Shown here one piece after another: positions 1 to 7,491 of a stretch of DNA of 64,000 bases. The notes under the pieces are model-generated. The model saw nothing but the letters and a program-made list of their open reading frames with translations, made no database searches and was not told the origin of the DNA. Where the stretch lies: the NCBI GenBank assembly GCA_949284445.1, contig CASDVP010000005.1, forward strand, positions 62,001 through 126,000, given 5' to 3'. The DNA is from an uncultured Bacillota bacterium. GTDB taxonomy: Bacteria; Bacillota_I; Bacilli_A; RFN20; CAG-288. The first letter of the stretch is position 1. Each line of letters opens with the position of its first letter. A program made the translations under genes and the position numbers.

Positions 1-1057
1 TGGTGCTATCGGAGTGATTCTTTTCATAAATCGGACCTTGTTTAAATATGAAAGGACGAACATCATTAGTGCACATCATTTCGAATTGTTGATATTCTTT
101 CGGATGTGAAGTTTTATATTCTTCGACTTGTTTTAAATAAGAAGCGTGGGCGAGCTCGCCGCGTTTGATAAAACTATTCTTATAAATCTCTTTCGTTTCG
201 GATGGGATTTCAAAAGCTTCGTAGGAATAGTTTAAATTGTTTTTTGTCTTCAAGACTTCTTCTGGTGAAAAAGCTTTTCCATGACTAGCGGCTGTCCCTT
301 CAAGAGGTGAACCATAACCGATTTTAGTATGGACAATAATGATAGTCGGCTTTTCTTTGGCAGCTTTAGCGATTGTGATGGCACGGTCGATTTCATCTAC
401 TTCATTGCCGTTTTTCACTTCGAGAACATTCCAATTAGAAGCTTCAAAACGTAATCTGATATTTTCATTTGAAGAATTGGATAAGGGACCATCTAAAGTG
501 CAATCATTTCTGTCGTACAAAAGAATGAGCTTGTTTAATTTTTGTAATCCTGCAAATGATATCGCTTCTTGAGAGATACCTTCTTCTAAGCAACCATCAC
601 CGGTTAAAACATATGTGTAGTGATTGATGAGTTTCTCACCGTCAACATAAAAATTACGTAAGTGTTCTTCACAAACTGCCATACCTATTGCCTGTGCGAT
701 ACCTTGTCCTAATGGACCAGAGGTAGCATCAACACCTGGGGTATGACCATATTCTGGATGCCCGGGAGTTAAAGAACCGAGCTGACGGAATTGTTTCAGC
801 TGTTCAAGAGGAAGAGGATAACCACATAGATGCAAGTTCGCATACAGCAAAGCGGAAACATGACCAGCCGATAAGACGAATCTATCACGGTTTATCCAAT
901 TGGAATCGTTATGATCTGCGATAAGATGGCGAGTGAAAAGAGTATAGATGATCGGGGCGCTAGAAAGAGCCATTCCCGGATGTCCGCTTTTAGCTCTGGA
1001 AATCATATCTAAAGATAATGCGCGTAGAGTATTGACGGCTAAGTTATCATTTTTCAT
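1..1057 (-). CDS. tkt: Transketolase, N-terminal part (cut by the left edge)
   Basis: Thiamine-diphosphate enzyme of the non-oxidative pentose phosphate pathway, moving two-carbon units between sugar phosphates. The visible 352 residues carry the N-terminal pyrophosphate-binding domain: SGHPGMALSSAP near residue 25, GPLGQG near 114 and the cofactor motif GDGCLEEG at 153-160. The rest lies left of base 1. The ATG at 1057 is preceded by AGAGG at good spacing. It is the last gene of a leftward series, separated from trmL by an independent RNA gene, so it probably has its own promoter or depends on read-through of that RNA's terminator. The assignment is secure; catalytic parts beyond the edge cannot be checked. 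Confidence 0.97.
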   Translation of the reverse strand, partial: MKNDNLAVNTLRALSLDMISRAKSGHPGMALSSAPIIYTLFTRHLIADHNDSNWINRDRFVLSAGHVSALLYANLHLCGYPLPLEQLKQFRQLGSLTPGHPEYGHTPGVDATSGPLGQGIAQAIGMAVCEEHLRNFYVDGEKLINHYTYVLTGDGCLEEGISQEAISFAGLQKLNKLILLYDRNDCTLDGPLSNSSNENIRLRFEASNWNVLEVKNGNEVDEIDRAITIAKAAKEKPTIIIVHTKIGYGSPLEGTAASHGKAFSPEEVLKTKNNLNYSYEAFEIPSETKEIYKNSFIKRGELAHASYLKQVEEYKTSHPKEYQQFEMMCTNDVRPFIFKQGPIYEKNHSDST

Positions 1058-1094
1058 TTGTTATACCTCTTTGGAATATTTTAACATAGAACCT

Positions 1095-1118
1095 AAAAAA
1101 ACGGGCAATGAATGCCCG
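1095..1118 (-). terminator. Intrinsic terminator of the small RNA
   Basis: A six-pair stem (CGGGCA/TGCCCG, 1102-1107 with 1113-1118) and five-base loop, followed on the minus strand by a run of Ts. It forms the 3' end of the small RNA rather than lying directly behind trmL, which stops 185 bases upstream. Confidence 0.85.
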
Positions 1119-1265
1119 CTTCACCTAGATTCTTTCAATTTCCCTTTTAATAAAGAGGAGACCGCAGCGAGTGCTTGGGATTCTGATTCGATGATCAGCT
1201 TTCAACGCTACACTGGCGATATAGGTCTCAAAAAAATATGTGTCGGAAACGCGCCATGTCTAGGT
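1095..1265 (-). ncRNA. ssrS: Structured small RNA, probable 6S RNA
   Basis: A roughly 170-nt transcription unit with its own promoter and terminator and no credible ORF. The ends pair (ACCTAGA 1259-1265 with TCTAGGT 1123-1129 as read on the minus strand). Further stems are 1245-1249 with 1139-1143, 1224-1229 with 1158-1163 (GAGACC/GGTCTC), 1211-1214 with 1170-1173, and a terminal hairpin 1194-1198/1183-1187. Two unpaired stretches of about 14-15 nt (1230-1244 and 1144-1157) form a central bubble. A long rod with a closing stem, central bubble and terminal stem is the known shape of 6S RNA, which binds housekeeping RNA polymerase. Size, promoter strength and fold fit. The name is inferred from shape, not sequence identity; another structured RNA remains possible. 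Confidence 0.6.
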
Positions 1266-1271
1266 AAGATA

Positions 1272-1300
1272 ATTATATGTTTCTATCTAGCTTTTAGCAA
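1272..1300 (-). promoter_or_regulatory. Promoter of the small RNA
   Basis: The -35 hexamer TTGCTA (1295-1300) and a perfect -10 TATAAT (1272-1277) are separated by exactly 17 bases and placed just inside the 3' side of trmL. Expected initiation near 1265 coincides with the first base of the closing stem of the RNA. Confidence 0.85.
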
Positions 1301-1302
1301 TA

Positions 1303-1812
1303 TCAATGCATCAAAAAATCTTTGCCTTTAATTGTTTCAGTCAGTGATAATGATGAAAAATGCTGCTGTCTTTTTGCTTCGCTTAAAATTATGCTGACTG
1401 AGTCAGAAAGATTTAAAGACCTTGCGTTGATCGCCATCGGAATACGGATGGTTTTATCGATGTGCTCTCTTAAGATATTGTGTGGTATACCGGTGGATTC
1501 TCTACCAAACATAAAGAAATAATCTTTTGTTTGATCAGAATAGTCCATTTCTGAATAGACATTCTTAGAATATCTTGTCACGAAATAGCCATCCCAATTT
1601 TTATATTTATTTAAAAATTGTTCTATAGTATCAAAACGTTCAATCTCAAAATTTATCGCATAATCCATATGTGCTCTTGACAATGCTTTATCATCGAGTG
1701 AGAAGCTCAAAGGACCGATGATTGTCAATTTTGCGTCTAAAGCCATGCACGTCCGGATTATATTGCCGGTGTTGGCTGGCTTTTCCGGCTCAAATAAGAC
1801 GATTCTGTTCAT
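1303..1812 (-). CDS. trmL: tRNA (cytidine(34)-2'-O)-methyltransferase TrmL
   Basis: A 169-residue SPOUT-class methyltransferase that 2'-O-methylates the wobble base of certain leucine tRNAs. The N-terminus VLFEPEKPANTGNIIRTC is the family signature (substrate and cofactor pocket). FGRESTGIP near residue 103 and IPM..ARSLNLSDSVSIIL near 125-145 form the trefoil-knot SAM site. Length matches the family. The start ATG overlaps the pepP stop in an ATGA arrangement, so translation is probably coupled. The small-RNA promoter is embedded immediately after its stop. Confidence 0.95.
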   Translation of the reverse strand: MNRIVLFEPEKPANTGNIIRTCMALDAKLTIIGPLSFSLDDKALSRAHMDYAINFEIERFDTIEQFLNKYKNWDGYFVTRYSKNVYSEMDYSDQTKDYFFMFGRESTGIPHNILREHIDKTIRIPMAINARSLNLSDSVSIILSEAKRQQHFSSLSLTETIKGKDFLMH

Positions 1813-3584
1813 CTTGTAATCTCTTTTGTCTGTTCTTTTAAGTAATCTTTTAGTTCAGGATCATCGATATGTGGAGATAAGGTGTTATAAACAAGTGCAT
1901 TATAGTCGTTTAACCATTTCAGTTCATCATCAGTTAACATTGTGACATCGATCGCTCTTCTGACGTATGGACAATAAGTTATAGTCTTGAATTTATAGAA
2001 ACGACCATCCGGAGTTGTAAAAGCTTCTTCGACCAATAATTCATTTTCTAAACGAATGCCATACTTACCAGCTTTATAAACGCCTGGTTCGATCGTGATG
2101 ATGTGACCAGGTACGAGCATCGCTTTATCATCGCGGTCTGGTGAATCATAATATCTAAACCCGATAGGACCTTCATGCACACAGTTCATATAACCGACGC
2201 CGTGCCCTGTGCCGCATTTATAATCTAATCCTTCTCTCCACATGACTTCACGGCTTGCTATATCGATAGTATGTCCAGTGGATTTTTCAATGAAGATCTG
2301 GGTGGAAAGATTGATCTGAGCTTTTAAAGTCAATGTGTAGTCGTGAATGACTTCAGCTGATGGCGCTTTTGCTAGGATAAATGTTCGAGTGATATCAGTG
2401 GTTCCACCATAGTATTGACCTCCAGAGTCGACTAATAACAATTGGTTATTTAAAGTCATTTTAGCACTAGCGTCTTTAGAAGGAGCATAGTGCATCATGG
2501 CTGCATTCTCATCAACAGCAGCGATCGTTTCAAATGAAACATCGTAACAACGCGGATTTTCTCTTCTGGCATTATCGATAAAAGCAGCACACTTATATTC
2601 GTCTAATTCATCGCTTGCGATATTATCATCGATATATTTCATCAATTTTAAAACAGCGATGCCATCTAAGACGTGAACATCGATGGTGTTTTTGATTTCA
2701 ACATCACCTTTGATGGCTTTGAAAATATAAGCTGGTGATGTGGCATAAATCTTGTTATGCAAATGAGCTATGATATGGCTATTAGTTTTATTCGGATCAA
2801 CGAGAGTAGGAATGTCTTCTCTCTTATCAATGAAGGCTATCAGTTCATCATAATCATGAACAATAACATCTATCTCTTTTGAAAATTCATCTGGCAATTT
2901 TTCTCTATTGATAAAAAGATGTAAAAGACCATTTCCTTCAATATAAAGGTAAGAATAAAAAATCGGTGTAGCACTAATATCATTGCCTCTATAGCCTAAG
3001 ACATAGGCGATATCATCCAAAGAAGTCAGTATGATATTTTCGGCGTGATGTTCATTGACATATTTGAGTATTTTAGCCACTCTCTCTGATCTAGTGGTCG
3101 ATAATAATTCAGGATTAACTTTCCAAATTTTATCAGAAGGCATGGATGGTAAGTCTTCAACTAAATAACGATACGAGACATGTTTTATCGGATGGTTAGT
3201 ATCGATATAGAATTTTCTTAATTGATTGATAGAAAATAAAGAACTATCTAAACCCAAAGGATATAGATTGTTGTGCTTTATATATTCAGATATGCTCATG
3301 ACACCAGGTTTACCATCATATACTAAAATACCGCTAGTACCCTTTAACTCTTTTTCGGCTTCAACCCAATATCGTCCATCAGTATAGATATAATAGTTGT
3401 CTAAAGTGACTAAGAGTGTGCCATCGCTGCCTCTAAAGGAACAAAAATATAATCTTTCAGCTAAATAATAATCGGCGCAGTATTCCGATAAATGCGGATC
3501 AGTTGCCGGGATGATGTAGGCTTTTAAGCCATCAGCCTTCATCTGGGCTTGTAATTTTTTAATTCTTTCATCGAAAATGCTCAT
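1809..3584 (-). CDS. pepP: Xaa-Pro aminopeptidase (M24B)
   Basis: A cytosolic dimetal peptidase that removes N-terminal residues preceding proline. At 591 residues it is the long three-domain type: two creatinase-like N-terminal domains and a C-terminal pita-bread catalytic domain. Metal ligands are visible in order: DSGG...GTTDITRTF (around residues 383-398), GHGVG..NCVHEGP (around 457-470), EPGVY (around 497) and RLENELLV (around 511). GGAGA precedes the ATG. It sits between proS upstream and trmL downstream with tight spacing, suggesting a proS-pepP-trmL operon. The family assignment is firm; peptide specificity is inferred. Confidence 0.93.
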   Translation of the reverse strand: MSIFDERIKKLQAQMKADGLKAYIIPATDPHLSEYCADYYLAERLYFCSFRGSDGTLLVTLDNYYIYTDGRYWVEAEKELKGTSGILVYDGKPGVMSISEYIKHNNLYPLGLDSSLFSINQLRKFYIDTNHPIKHVSYRYLVEDLPSMPSDKIWKVNPELLSTTRSERVAKILKYVNEHHAENIILTSLDDIAYVLGYRGNDISATPIFYSYLYIEGNGLLHLFINREKLPDEFSKEIDVIVHDYDELIAFIDKREDIPTLVDPNKTNSHIIAHLHNKIYATSPAYIFKAIKGDVEIKNTIDVHVLDGIAVLKLMKYIDDNIASDELDEYKCAAFIDNARRENPRCYDVSFETIAAVDENAAMMHYAPSKDASAKMTLNNQLLLVDSGGQYYGGTTDITRTFILAKAPSAEVIHDYTLTLKAQINLSTQIFIEKSTGHTIDIASREVMWREGLDYKCGTGHGVGYMNCVHEGPIGFRYYDSPDRDDKAMLVPGHIITIEPGVYKAGKYGIRLENELLVEEAFTTPDGRFYKFKTITYCPYVRRAIDVTMLTDDELKWLNDYNALVYNTLSPHIDDPELKDYLKEQTKEITR

Positions 3585-3601
3585 ATCTATTCTCCAATCG
3601 C

Positions 3602-5038
3602 TTAATAAGCTCGCGCATAAAATACGACATCTTCAGCCTTTTTGCCAGTGATAGGATCAGTATCACCAAAAGCGGCTTGATCAAATGGAATGACACGCGG
3701 TGTCGCATTGAAGGCTTCTTTAATCTTTTTCTCTTCTTCAGGATCATTAGAAGACATCATTTTAGCAAAACCTTTAGAGTTAGAGATGACTTCTCCTAAT
3801 TCTTCAAGGGAATGAACTTCGTTGATATGTTCATTTAAGAAACCTAACGCTTTATTGTACATTCCTTTATGGATTTCTTCTAATTGATTGATGATCTCTT
3901 CTACAGGATTATCTAATGAGACGGTGATCTTAGAACCATCAAAGCGGCGAGTGAGCATGAATTGTTGCTTTTCTAAATCTTTAGGACCGAGCTCGATTCT
4001 TAAAGGTATACCTTTCATTTCATATTGTGCAAATTTCCAACCAGGTGTTTTGTTGCTGTTATCTAAGACGACACGTATTCCGCGTTCTTCTAATTTAGAT
4101 TTCAATCTCTTGCAGTTTTCTAAAATCTCTTTGTTAGCATCAGCTCTGATCGGAATGATAGCGACTTGAATCGGTGCGATGTGCGGAGGTAAGACAAGAC
4201 CTTCATCATCGCCGTGCACCATGATCAAAGCGCCTAACAATCTAGTAGAAACGCCCCAGCTAGTATAGTGCGGGTAAGCGATTTTGTTTTCCTTATTCGA
4301 ATAGCGGATGTTATATGCTTCTGAAAAAGAAGTTCCTAAATAATGGGTAGTACCGCATTGTAAAGCTTGACAATCTGGCATCAAAGCTTCGATCGTATAA
4401 GTATCTTTAGCACCTGCGAATCTCTCACTGGCAGGTTTGCGGCCACATACGAAAGGAATAGCTAATAAATCTCTGCCCATCTCATTGTAAGTTCTTAAAA
4501 TTGTAAGAGCAAATTCACGTGCTTCAACTTCGGTTTCATGTAAGGTGTGTCCTTCTTGCCATAAGAATTCGGCACCTCTTAAAAACGGACGGGTGGTCTT
4601 CTCCCATCTGACGACTGAACACCATTGGTTATATTTGATAGGTAAGTCGTTATATGAGTGTACGATATCTTTAAAATGGTCGCAGAATAAAGTTTCGCTT
4701 GTCGGTCTCACTACCATTTCTTCAGCGAGAGTTTTATTTCCGCCTTTAGTGACGATAGCACATTCAGGAGCAAAACCTTTCACGTGCTCTTTTTCTTTGT
4801 TCAGCAATGACATCGGAATCAGTGAAGGTAAATAGACATTTCTAACACCATAACCTTTAAATTTTTTATCTAGATAGTGTTGAATCTCTTCCCATAATGC
4901 GTAACCGTCTGGTCGATAAACAATAAATCCTTTGGCTTGCGCATAATCCATCAATTCAGCTTTTAAACAGACGTCTGTGTACCATTGAGTCAAATTTTCA
5001 TGCTTGCTGGTGATACTTTTCACTTTTTTATCGTTCAT
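3602..5038 (-). CDS. proS: Prolyl-tRNA synthetase, archaeal/eukaryal type
   Basis: A class II aminoacyl-tRNA synthetase charging tRNA-Pro. The 478-residue length, absence of the INS editing insertion and the C-terminal extension ending in a single Tyr mark the archaeal/eukaryal-type (ProS type 3) form found in Mollicutes and some Bacilli. Motif 2 is RWEKTTRPFLRGAEFLWQEG (around 143-162); motif 3 includes GVSTRLLGALIM and the HGDDEGLVLPP stretch (around 265-285). AGAGG lies upstream of the ATG. Because this form lacks the cis-editing domain, the separate YbaK-type deacylase at 32.3-32.7 kb may clear Cys-tRNA(Pro); this link is inference. Confidence 0.95.
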   Translation of the reverse strand: MNDKKVKSITSKHENLTQWYTDVCLKAELMDYAQAKGFIVYRPDGYALWEEIQHYLDKKFKGYGVRNVYLPSLIPMSLLNKEKEHVKGFAPECAIVTKGGNKTLAEEMVVRPTSETLFCDHFKDIVHSYNDLPIKYNQWCSVVRWEKTTRPFLRGAEFLWQEGHTLHETEVEAREFALTILRTYNEMGRDLLAIPFVCGRKPASERFAGAKDTYTIEALMPDCQALQCGTTHYLGTSFSEAYNIRYSNKENKIAYPHYTSWGVSTRLLGALIMVHGDDEGLVLPPHIAPIQVAIIPIRADANKEILENCKRLKSKLEERGIRVVLDNSNKTPGWKFAQYEMKGIPLRIELGPKDLEKQQFMLTRRFDGSKITVSLDNPVEEIINQLEEIHKGMYNKALGFLNEHINEVHSLEELGEVISNSKGFAKMMSSNDPEEEKKIKEAFNATPRVIPFDQAAFGDTDPITGKKAEDVVFYARAY

Positions 5039-5059
5039 TTTTATAACCTCTATTTTTAT

Positions 5060-6808
5060 TTATTTTGTAATCTGCATGATATCACTGATCGATTCAGTGT
5101 CTATGTTCTCGAGACGTGAAGAAGGTAATCCTATCTCATCGCATTGGAATATCTCGCCTGAATAGTGGGCACATATTTCGATATCATCGATATCTTTTAG
5201 GTAAGTGTAGACAAATTTTCCAGGAAAGCAAGAGTATTCAGATTGAATCACTCTCAATTCATTGATATTGGGATCTTTATTAGCACTTCCTTGTGTGAAT
5301 TTCTTTCCGATGATGAAATAAGAGAATTTTGTATTGACTTTACCAGGTAATAAACTGCTGATAGTCGATAATTCAAGAGCTAGTTTAATACCTTTATTAG
5401 TATAAGCTTCAAAAATATTTTTTATGCTTTGTAAGTCATCAATATAAGTTATTAAATCACTTTCTTCAAAGCAGATTATCCATTTGATATAAGAATTCAG
5501 TTGTTGCTTGCTAACATTTAAGAAAGAAGAAGCGAGAGAATAAGGGATTTTAATCATCAATTCAACTGATTTAGATGAGGTGATTTGGGCGATTTGATCA
5601 AATAGAGAAGTGAACAAGAGATCTGAGCCACCATTGATATCAGCACTGATCTTTAAAATATCATAGAAAGTGTGTAAATCTGTTCCATATGGTATGGGAT
5701 TTAATAAATAGAAAGCTTGTTGTTGTTTGCTGACATCAAGGGTAGGTGTGAAATAAAGTCGAATAGTATTATTTTTAATGATGCTTTTGACTTGTTCAGT
5801 CTGATCAATCTTCTGTTTATGGCGTTTATAAAATTGCGGATCAAACAAAGCGATTTTATTAGGAACAATATCATGGATGATGGCATCTACCATAGATAAC
5901 GATTGAGTGACTGCGTCATCAAAGTTTTTATTATAAAAAGAACTTAAAGTTATGCCTATCGCGACGCTGAGATTAGAGTTGGGTGCTTTAAAATTTAAAT
6001 GTTGTTGAATAGCAGTTGCAATGGTATGAGCCATCTCCATCGTAGCGATTTTACTCATGGATGCATTGTCGATGATGATCTCTTCAGTTTCACTGTAAAG
6101 ATAGAGTTTTCTTTTATTGTTCGTATAATGACGTAAGAGATCGATGATTTCTTTGTTCAATTCGGCAACTGCTACTTCATCATCGTTAAGATTTTCTTTA
6201 TCTAAATGATAAATTTTGATGAAGTAAAAAGCTCCTAATGAGTTAGGATCACCTTCTTCAAGGAAATCGCTTGCCGTGTTTTTGTCTGATAAAACAAAAC
6301 GTTTCTTGGCAAATAAACCACCAGTTTTCGTTTTAAATGTTGCAAAAGGTAAAAGATGAGATTCAAAATGGATAACACAAGCATCAGGATTGAACCCGGT
6401 GAGTTCAATCATCGATGTGACATAGTGGTTTTTGGTATTTATTTTGATATCTGCCTGAATGAATTCGTTTATTTTCTTTCCTTGTGAGATATCTTTTAAC
6501 CAATCTTGTACGCGATATCTATCAGATGCTTTGAATTGATCTAAAAATGCCTTTTCAGATAAAGTTCTCTGCTTTTTCAGGTTCATTTTATCAAAATAGG
6601 TGAACAATTTTCTCGAATAATCATAAGAGTAGATTCTGATATTATTATCGACTTTTGGTTTTTGACTCATTCTTGGGAATAAGATGACTAATAAGGTGCA
6701 AATTATGATGAGAATAAATAGGGTAATTATCAGAACGATGAGCACCACAAAAAAAGGATTTGAGGTGCTTATCAGCGAAGATAAATAAGAAAAAAATATA
6801 TAATTCAT
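5060..6808 (-). CDS. Membrane protein with degenerate GGDEF and EAL domains
   Basis: From the ATG at 6808 the product is about 582 residues: a strongly hydrophobic N-terminal segment (around residues 18-45), a cytoplasmic linker, a GGDEF-like fold lacking the GGDEF signature (the conserved VAIGIT strand near 285-290 remains) and a C-terminal EAL-like domain. The EAL core shows LYFTPTLD where active enzymes have YQPIVD, and no EAL catalytic triplet or metal ligands can be found. It is therefore unlikely to make or cleave cyclic di-GMP and may be a binding or scaffold protein. A longer frame begins with TTG at 6847, but that triplet is part of the -35 box. No SD precedes 6808. Confidence 0.7.
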   Translation of the reverse strand: MNYIFFSYLSSLISTSNPFFVVLIVLIITLFILIIICTLLVILFPRMSQKPKVDNNIRIYSYDYSRKLFTYFDKMNLKKQRTLSEKAFLDQFKASDRYRVQDWLKDISQGKKINEFIQADIKINTKNHYVTSMIELTGFNPDACVIHFESHLLPFATFKTKTGGLFAKKRFVLSDKNTASDFLEEGDPNSLGAFYFIKIYHLDKENLNDDEVAVAELNKEIIDLLRHYTNNKRKLYLYSETEEIIIDNASMSKIATMEMAHTIATAIQQHLNFKAPNSNLSVAIGITLSSFYNKNFDDAVTQSLSMVDAIIHDIVPNKIALFDPQFYKRHKQKIDQTEQVKSIIKNNTIRLYFTPTLDVSKQQQAFYLLNPIPYGTDLHTFYDILKISADINGGSDLLFTSLFDQIAQITSSKSVELMIKIPYSLASSFLNVSKQQLNSYIKWIICFEESDLITYIDDLQSIKNIFEAYTNKGIKLALELSTISSLLPGKVNTKFSYFIIGKKFTQGSANKDPNINELRVIQSEYSCFPGKFVYTYLKDIDDIEICAHYSGEIFQCDEIGLPSSRLENIDTESISDIMQITK

Positions 6809-6818
6809 AAACAAAATA

Positions 6819-6847
6819 ATTATATCTTTAAAATATATATATAGCAA
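6819..6847 (-). promoter_or_regulatory. Promoter of the GGDEF/EAL protein
   Basis: TTGCTA (6842-6847), 17-base spacer, TATAAT (6819-6824). Initiation is expected near 6812, leaving only about four bases before the ATG at 6808, so the message would be almost leaderless. The same hexamers and spacing occur in front of the small RNA at 1.3 kb. Confidence 0.75.
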
Positions 6848-6898
6848 TTTTAATGTATTTAGACTATATTATTGATGATAAATTTCGGAGGTCAATTT

Positions 6899-7138
6899 AT
6901 GGATATTTATGCAAAATTAAAAGAACTCTTATCTCAACAGGTCAAAAAGAAAAATTTCAATGTTGATCTGATCACTCCTGAAACAAGCTTAGACCAATTA
7001 GGATTAGATTCTTTAGATACTGCTGAATTATTGATCAATATTGAACAAACCTTTTCTTTACCTGAGATCACTCAAGAAGAAATGCTTGAAGTTAAAACAG
7101 TTAAAGATGTCAAAGATCTCATCGAAAAGAAGAGATAA
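6899..7138 (+). CDS. acpP: Acyl carrier protein
   Basis: A 79-residue acidic four-helix protein that carries growing acyl chains on 4'-phosphopantetheine in fatty acid synthesis. The attachment serine is Ser38 in LGLDSLD, followed by the typical recognition helix (TAELLINIE). The ATG at 6899 is chosen because CGGAGGT lies seven bases upstream; an upstream TTG in frame has no ribosome site. The gene stands alone, divergent from the GGDEF/EAL gene and followed by tRNAs. The local isolation means a role in specialised acyl transfer cannot be excluded, but length and motif are those of the housekeeping protein. Confidence 0.93.
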   Translation: MDIYAKLKELLSQQVKKKNFNVDLITPETSLDQLGLDSLDTAELLINIEQTFSLPEITQEEMLEVKTVKDVKDLIEKKR

Positions 7139-7161
7139 TTTAATTTTTCTGACGAAAACTA

Positions 7162-7190
7162 TTGCAAACTGATTTGCGTTTTGCTATATT
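7162..7190 (+). promoter_or_regulatory. Promoter of the tRNA-Asn/tRNA-Glu unit
   Basis: TTGCAA (7162-7167), 17 bases, TATATT (7185-7190), ending ten bases before the mature 5' end of tRNA-Asn. Confidence 0.7.
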
Positions 7191-7200
7191 TGTTTTCGCT

Positions 7201-7276
7201 GCCTACTTAGCTCAGTTGGTAGAGCAACCGGCTGTTAACCGGTAGGTCGTAGGTCCGAGTCCTACAGTAGGCGCCA
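7201..7276 (+). tRNA. tRNA-Asn (GTT)
   Basis: Complete cloverleaf: acceptor GCCTACT/AGTAGGC, D-loop AGCTCAGTTGGTAGAGC, anticodon GTT inside CTGTTAA, and a T-arm with a slightly unusual GGTCCGAGTCC sequence. Discriminator G73 is expected for Asn, and CCA is encoded (7274-7276). Confidence 0.95.
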
Positions 7277-7303
7277 TTATTGGTCTCCATTGGAGGCTGT
7301 TAT

Positions 7304-7376
7304 GGCCTGGTGGAGAAGCGGTTAACTCACATCCCTTTCAAGGATGCACTCACGGGTTCGAACCCCGTCCAGGTCA
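7304..7376 (+). tRNA. tRNA-Glu (TTC)
   Basis: Acceptor GGCCTGG pairs with CCAGGTC (one G-U), the anticodon stem CATCC/GGATG carries loop CTTTCAA with anticodon TTC, and the T-arm is CGGGTTCGAACCCCG. CCA is not encoded, unlike tRNA-Asn 27 bases upstream, so a CCA-adding enzyme is required. Confidence 0.95.
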
Positions 7377-7391
7377 ATTGATAGAAAGATC

Positions 7392-7422
7392 ATCCAATAC
7401 ATTCATTGTATTGGATTTTTTT
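7392..7422 (+). terminator. Intrinsic terminator after the tRNA pair
   Basis: A ten-pair perfect stem (ATCCAATACA/TGTATTGGAT, 7392-7401 with 7407-7416), five-base loop, then a run of seven Ts. Confidence 0.92.
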
Positions 7423-7450
7423 AAAAATACTTCTAACGATAACTCGATTA

Positions 7451-7476
7451 TGCTATACTTTTTGTAAGCGTTTACA
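7451..7476 (+). promoter_or_regulatory. Extended -10 promoter overlapped by a cre-like operator
   Basis: TGC-TATACT (-10 at 7454-7459) forms an extended -10 with no good -35. TGTAAGCGTTTACA at 7463-7476 matches the catabolite-responsive-element consensus TGWAARCGYTWNCW at every position and covers the expected start point, a layout in which CcpA or another LacI-family repressor blocks initiation. Confidence 0.7.
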
Positions 7477-7491
7477 ATAAAGGAGCATAAT

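Noticed and set aside
948-1331. Plus-strand 127-codon frame over the tkt-trmL gap
   Set aside because: It overlaps tkt and the structured RNA in antisense, has no ribosome site and no family resemblance.
6809-6847. TTG at 6847 as start of the GGDEF/EAL protein
   Set aside because: The triplet belongs to a consensus -35 box and would be upstream of the start point.
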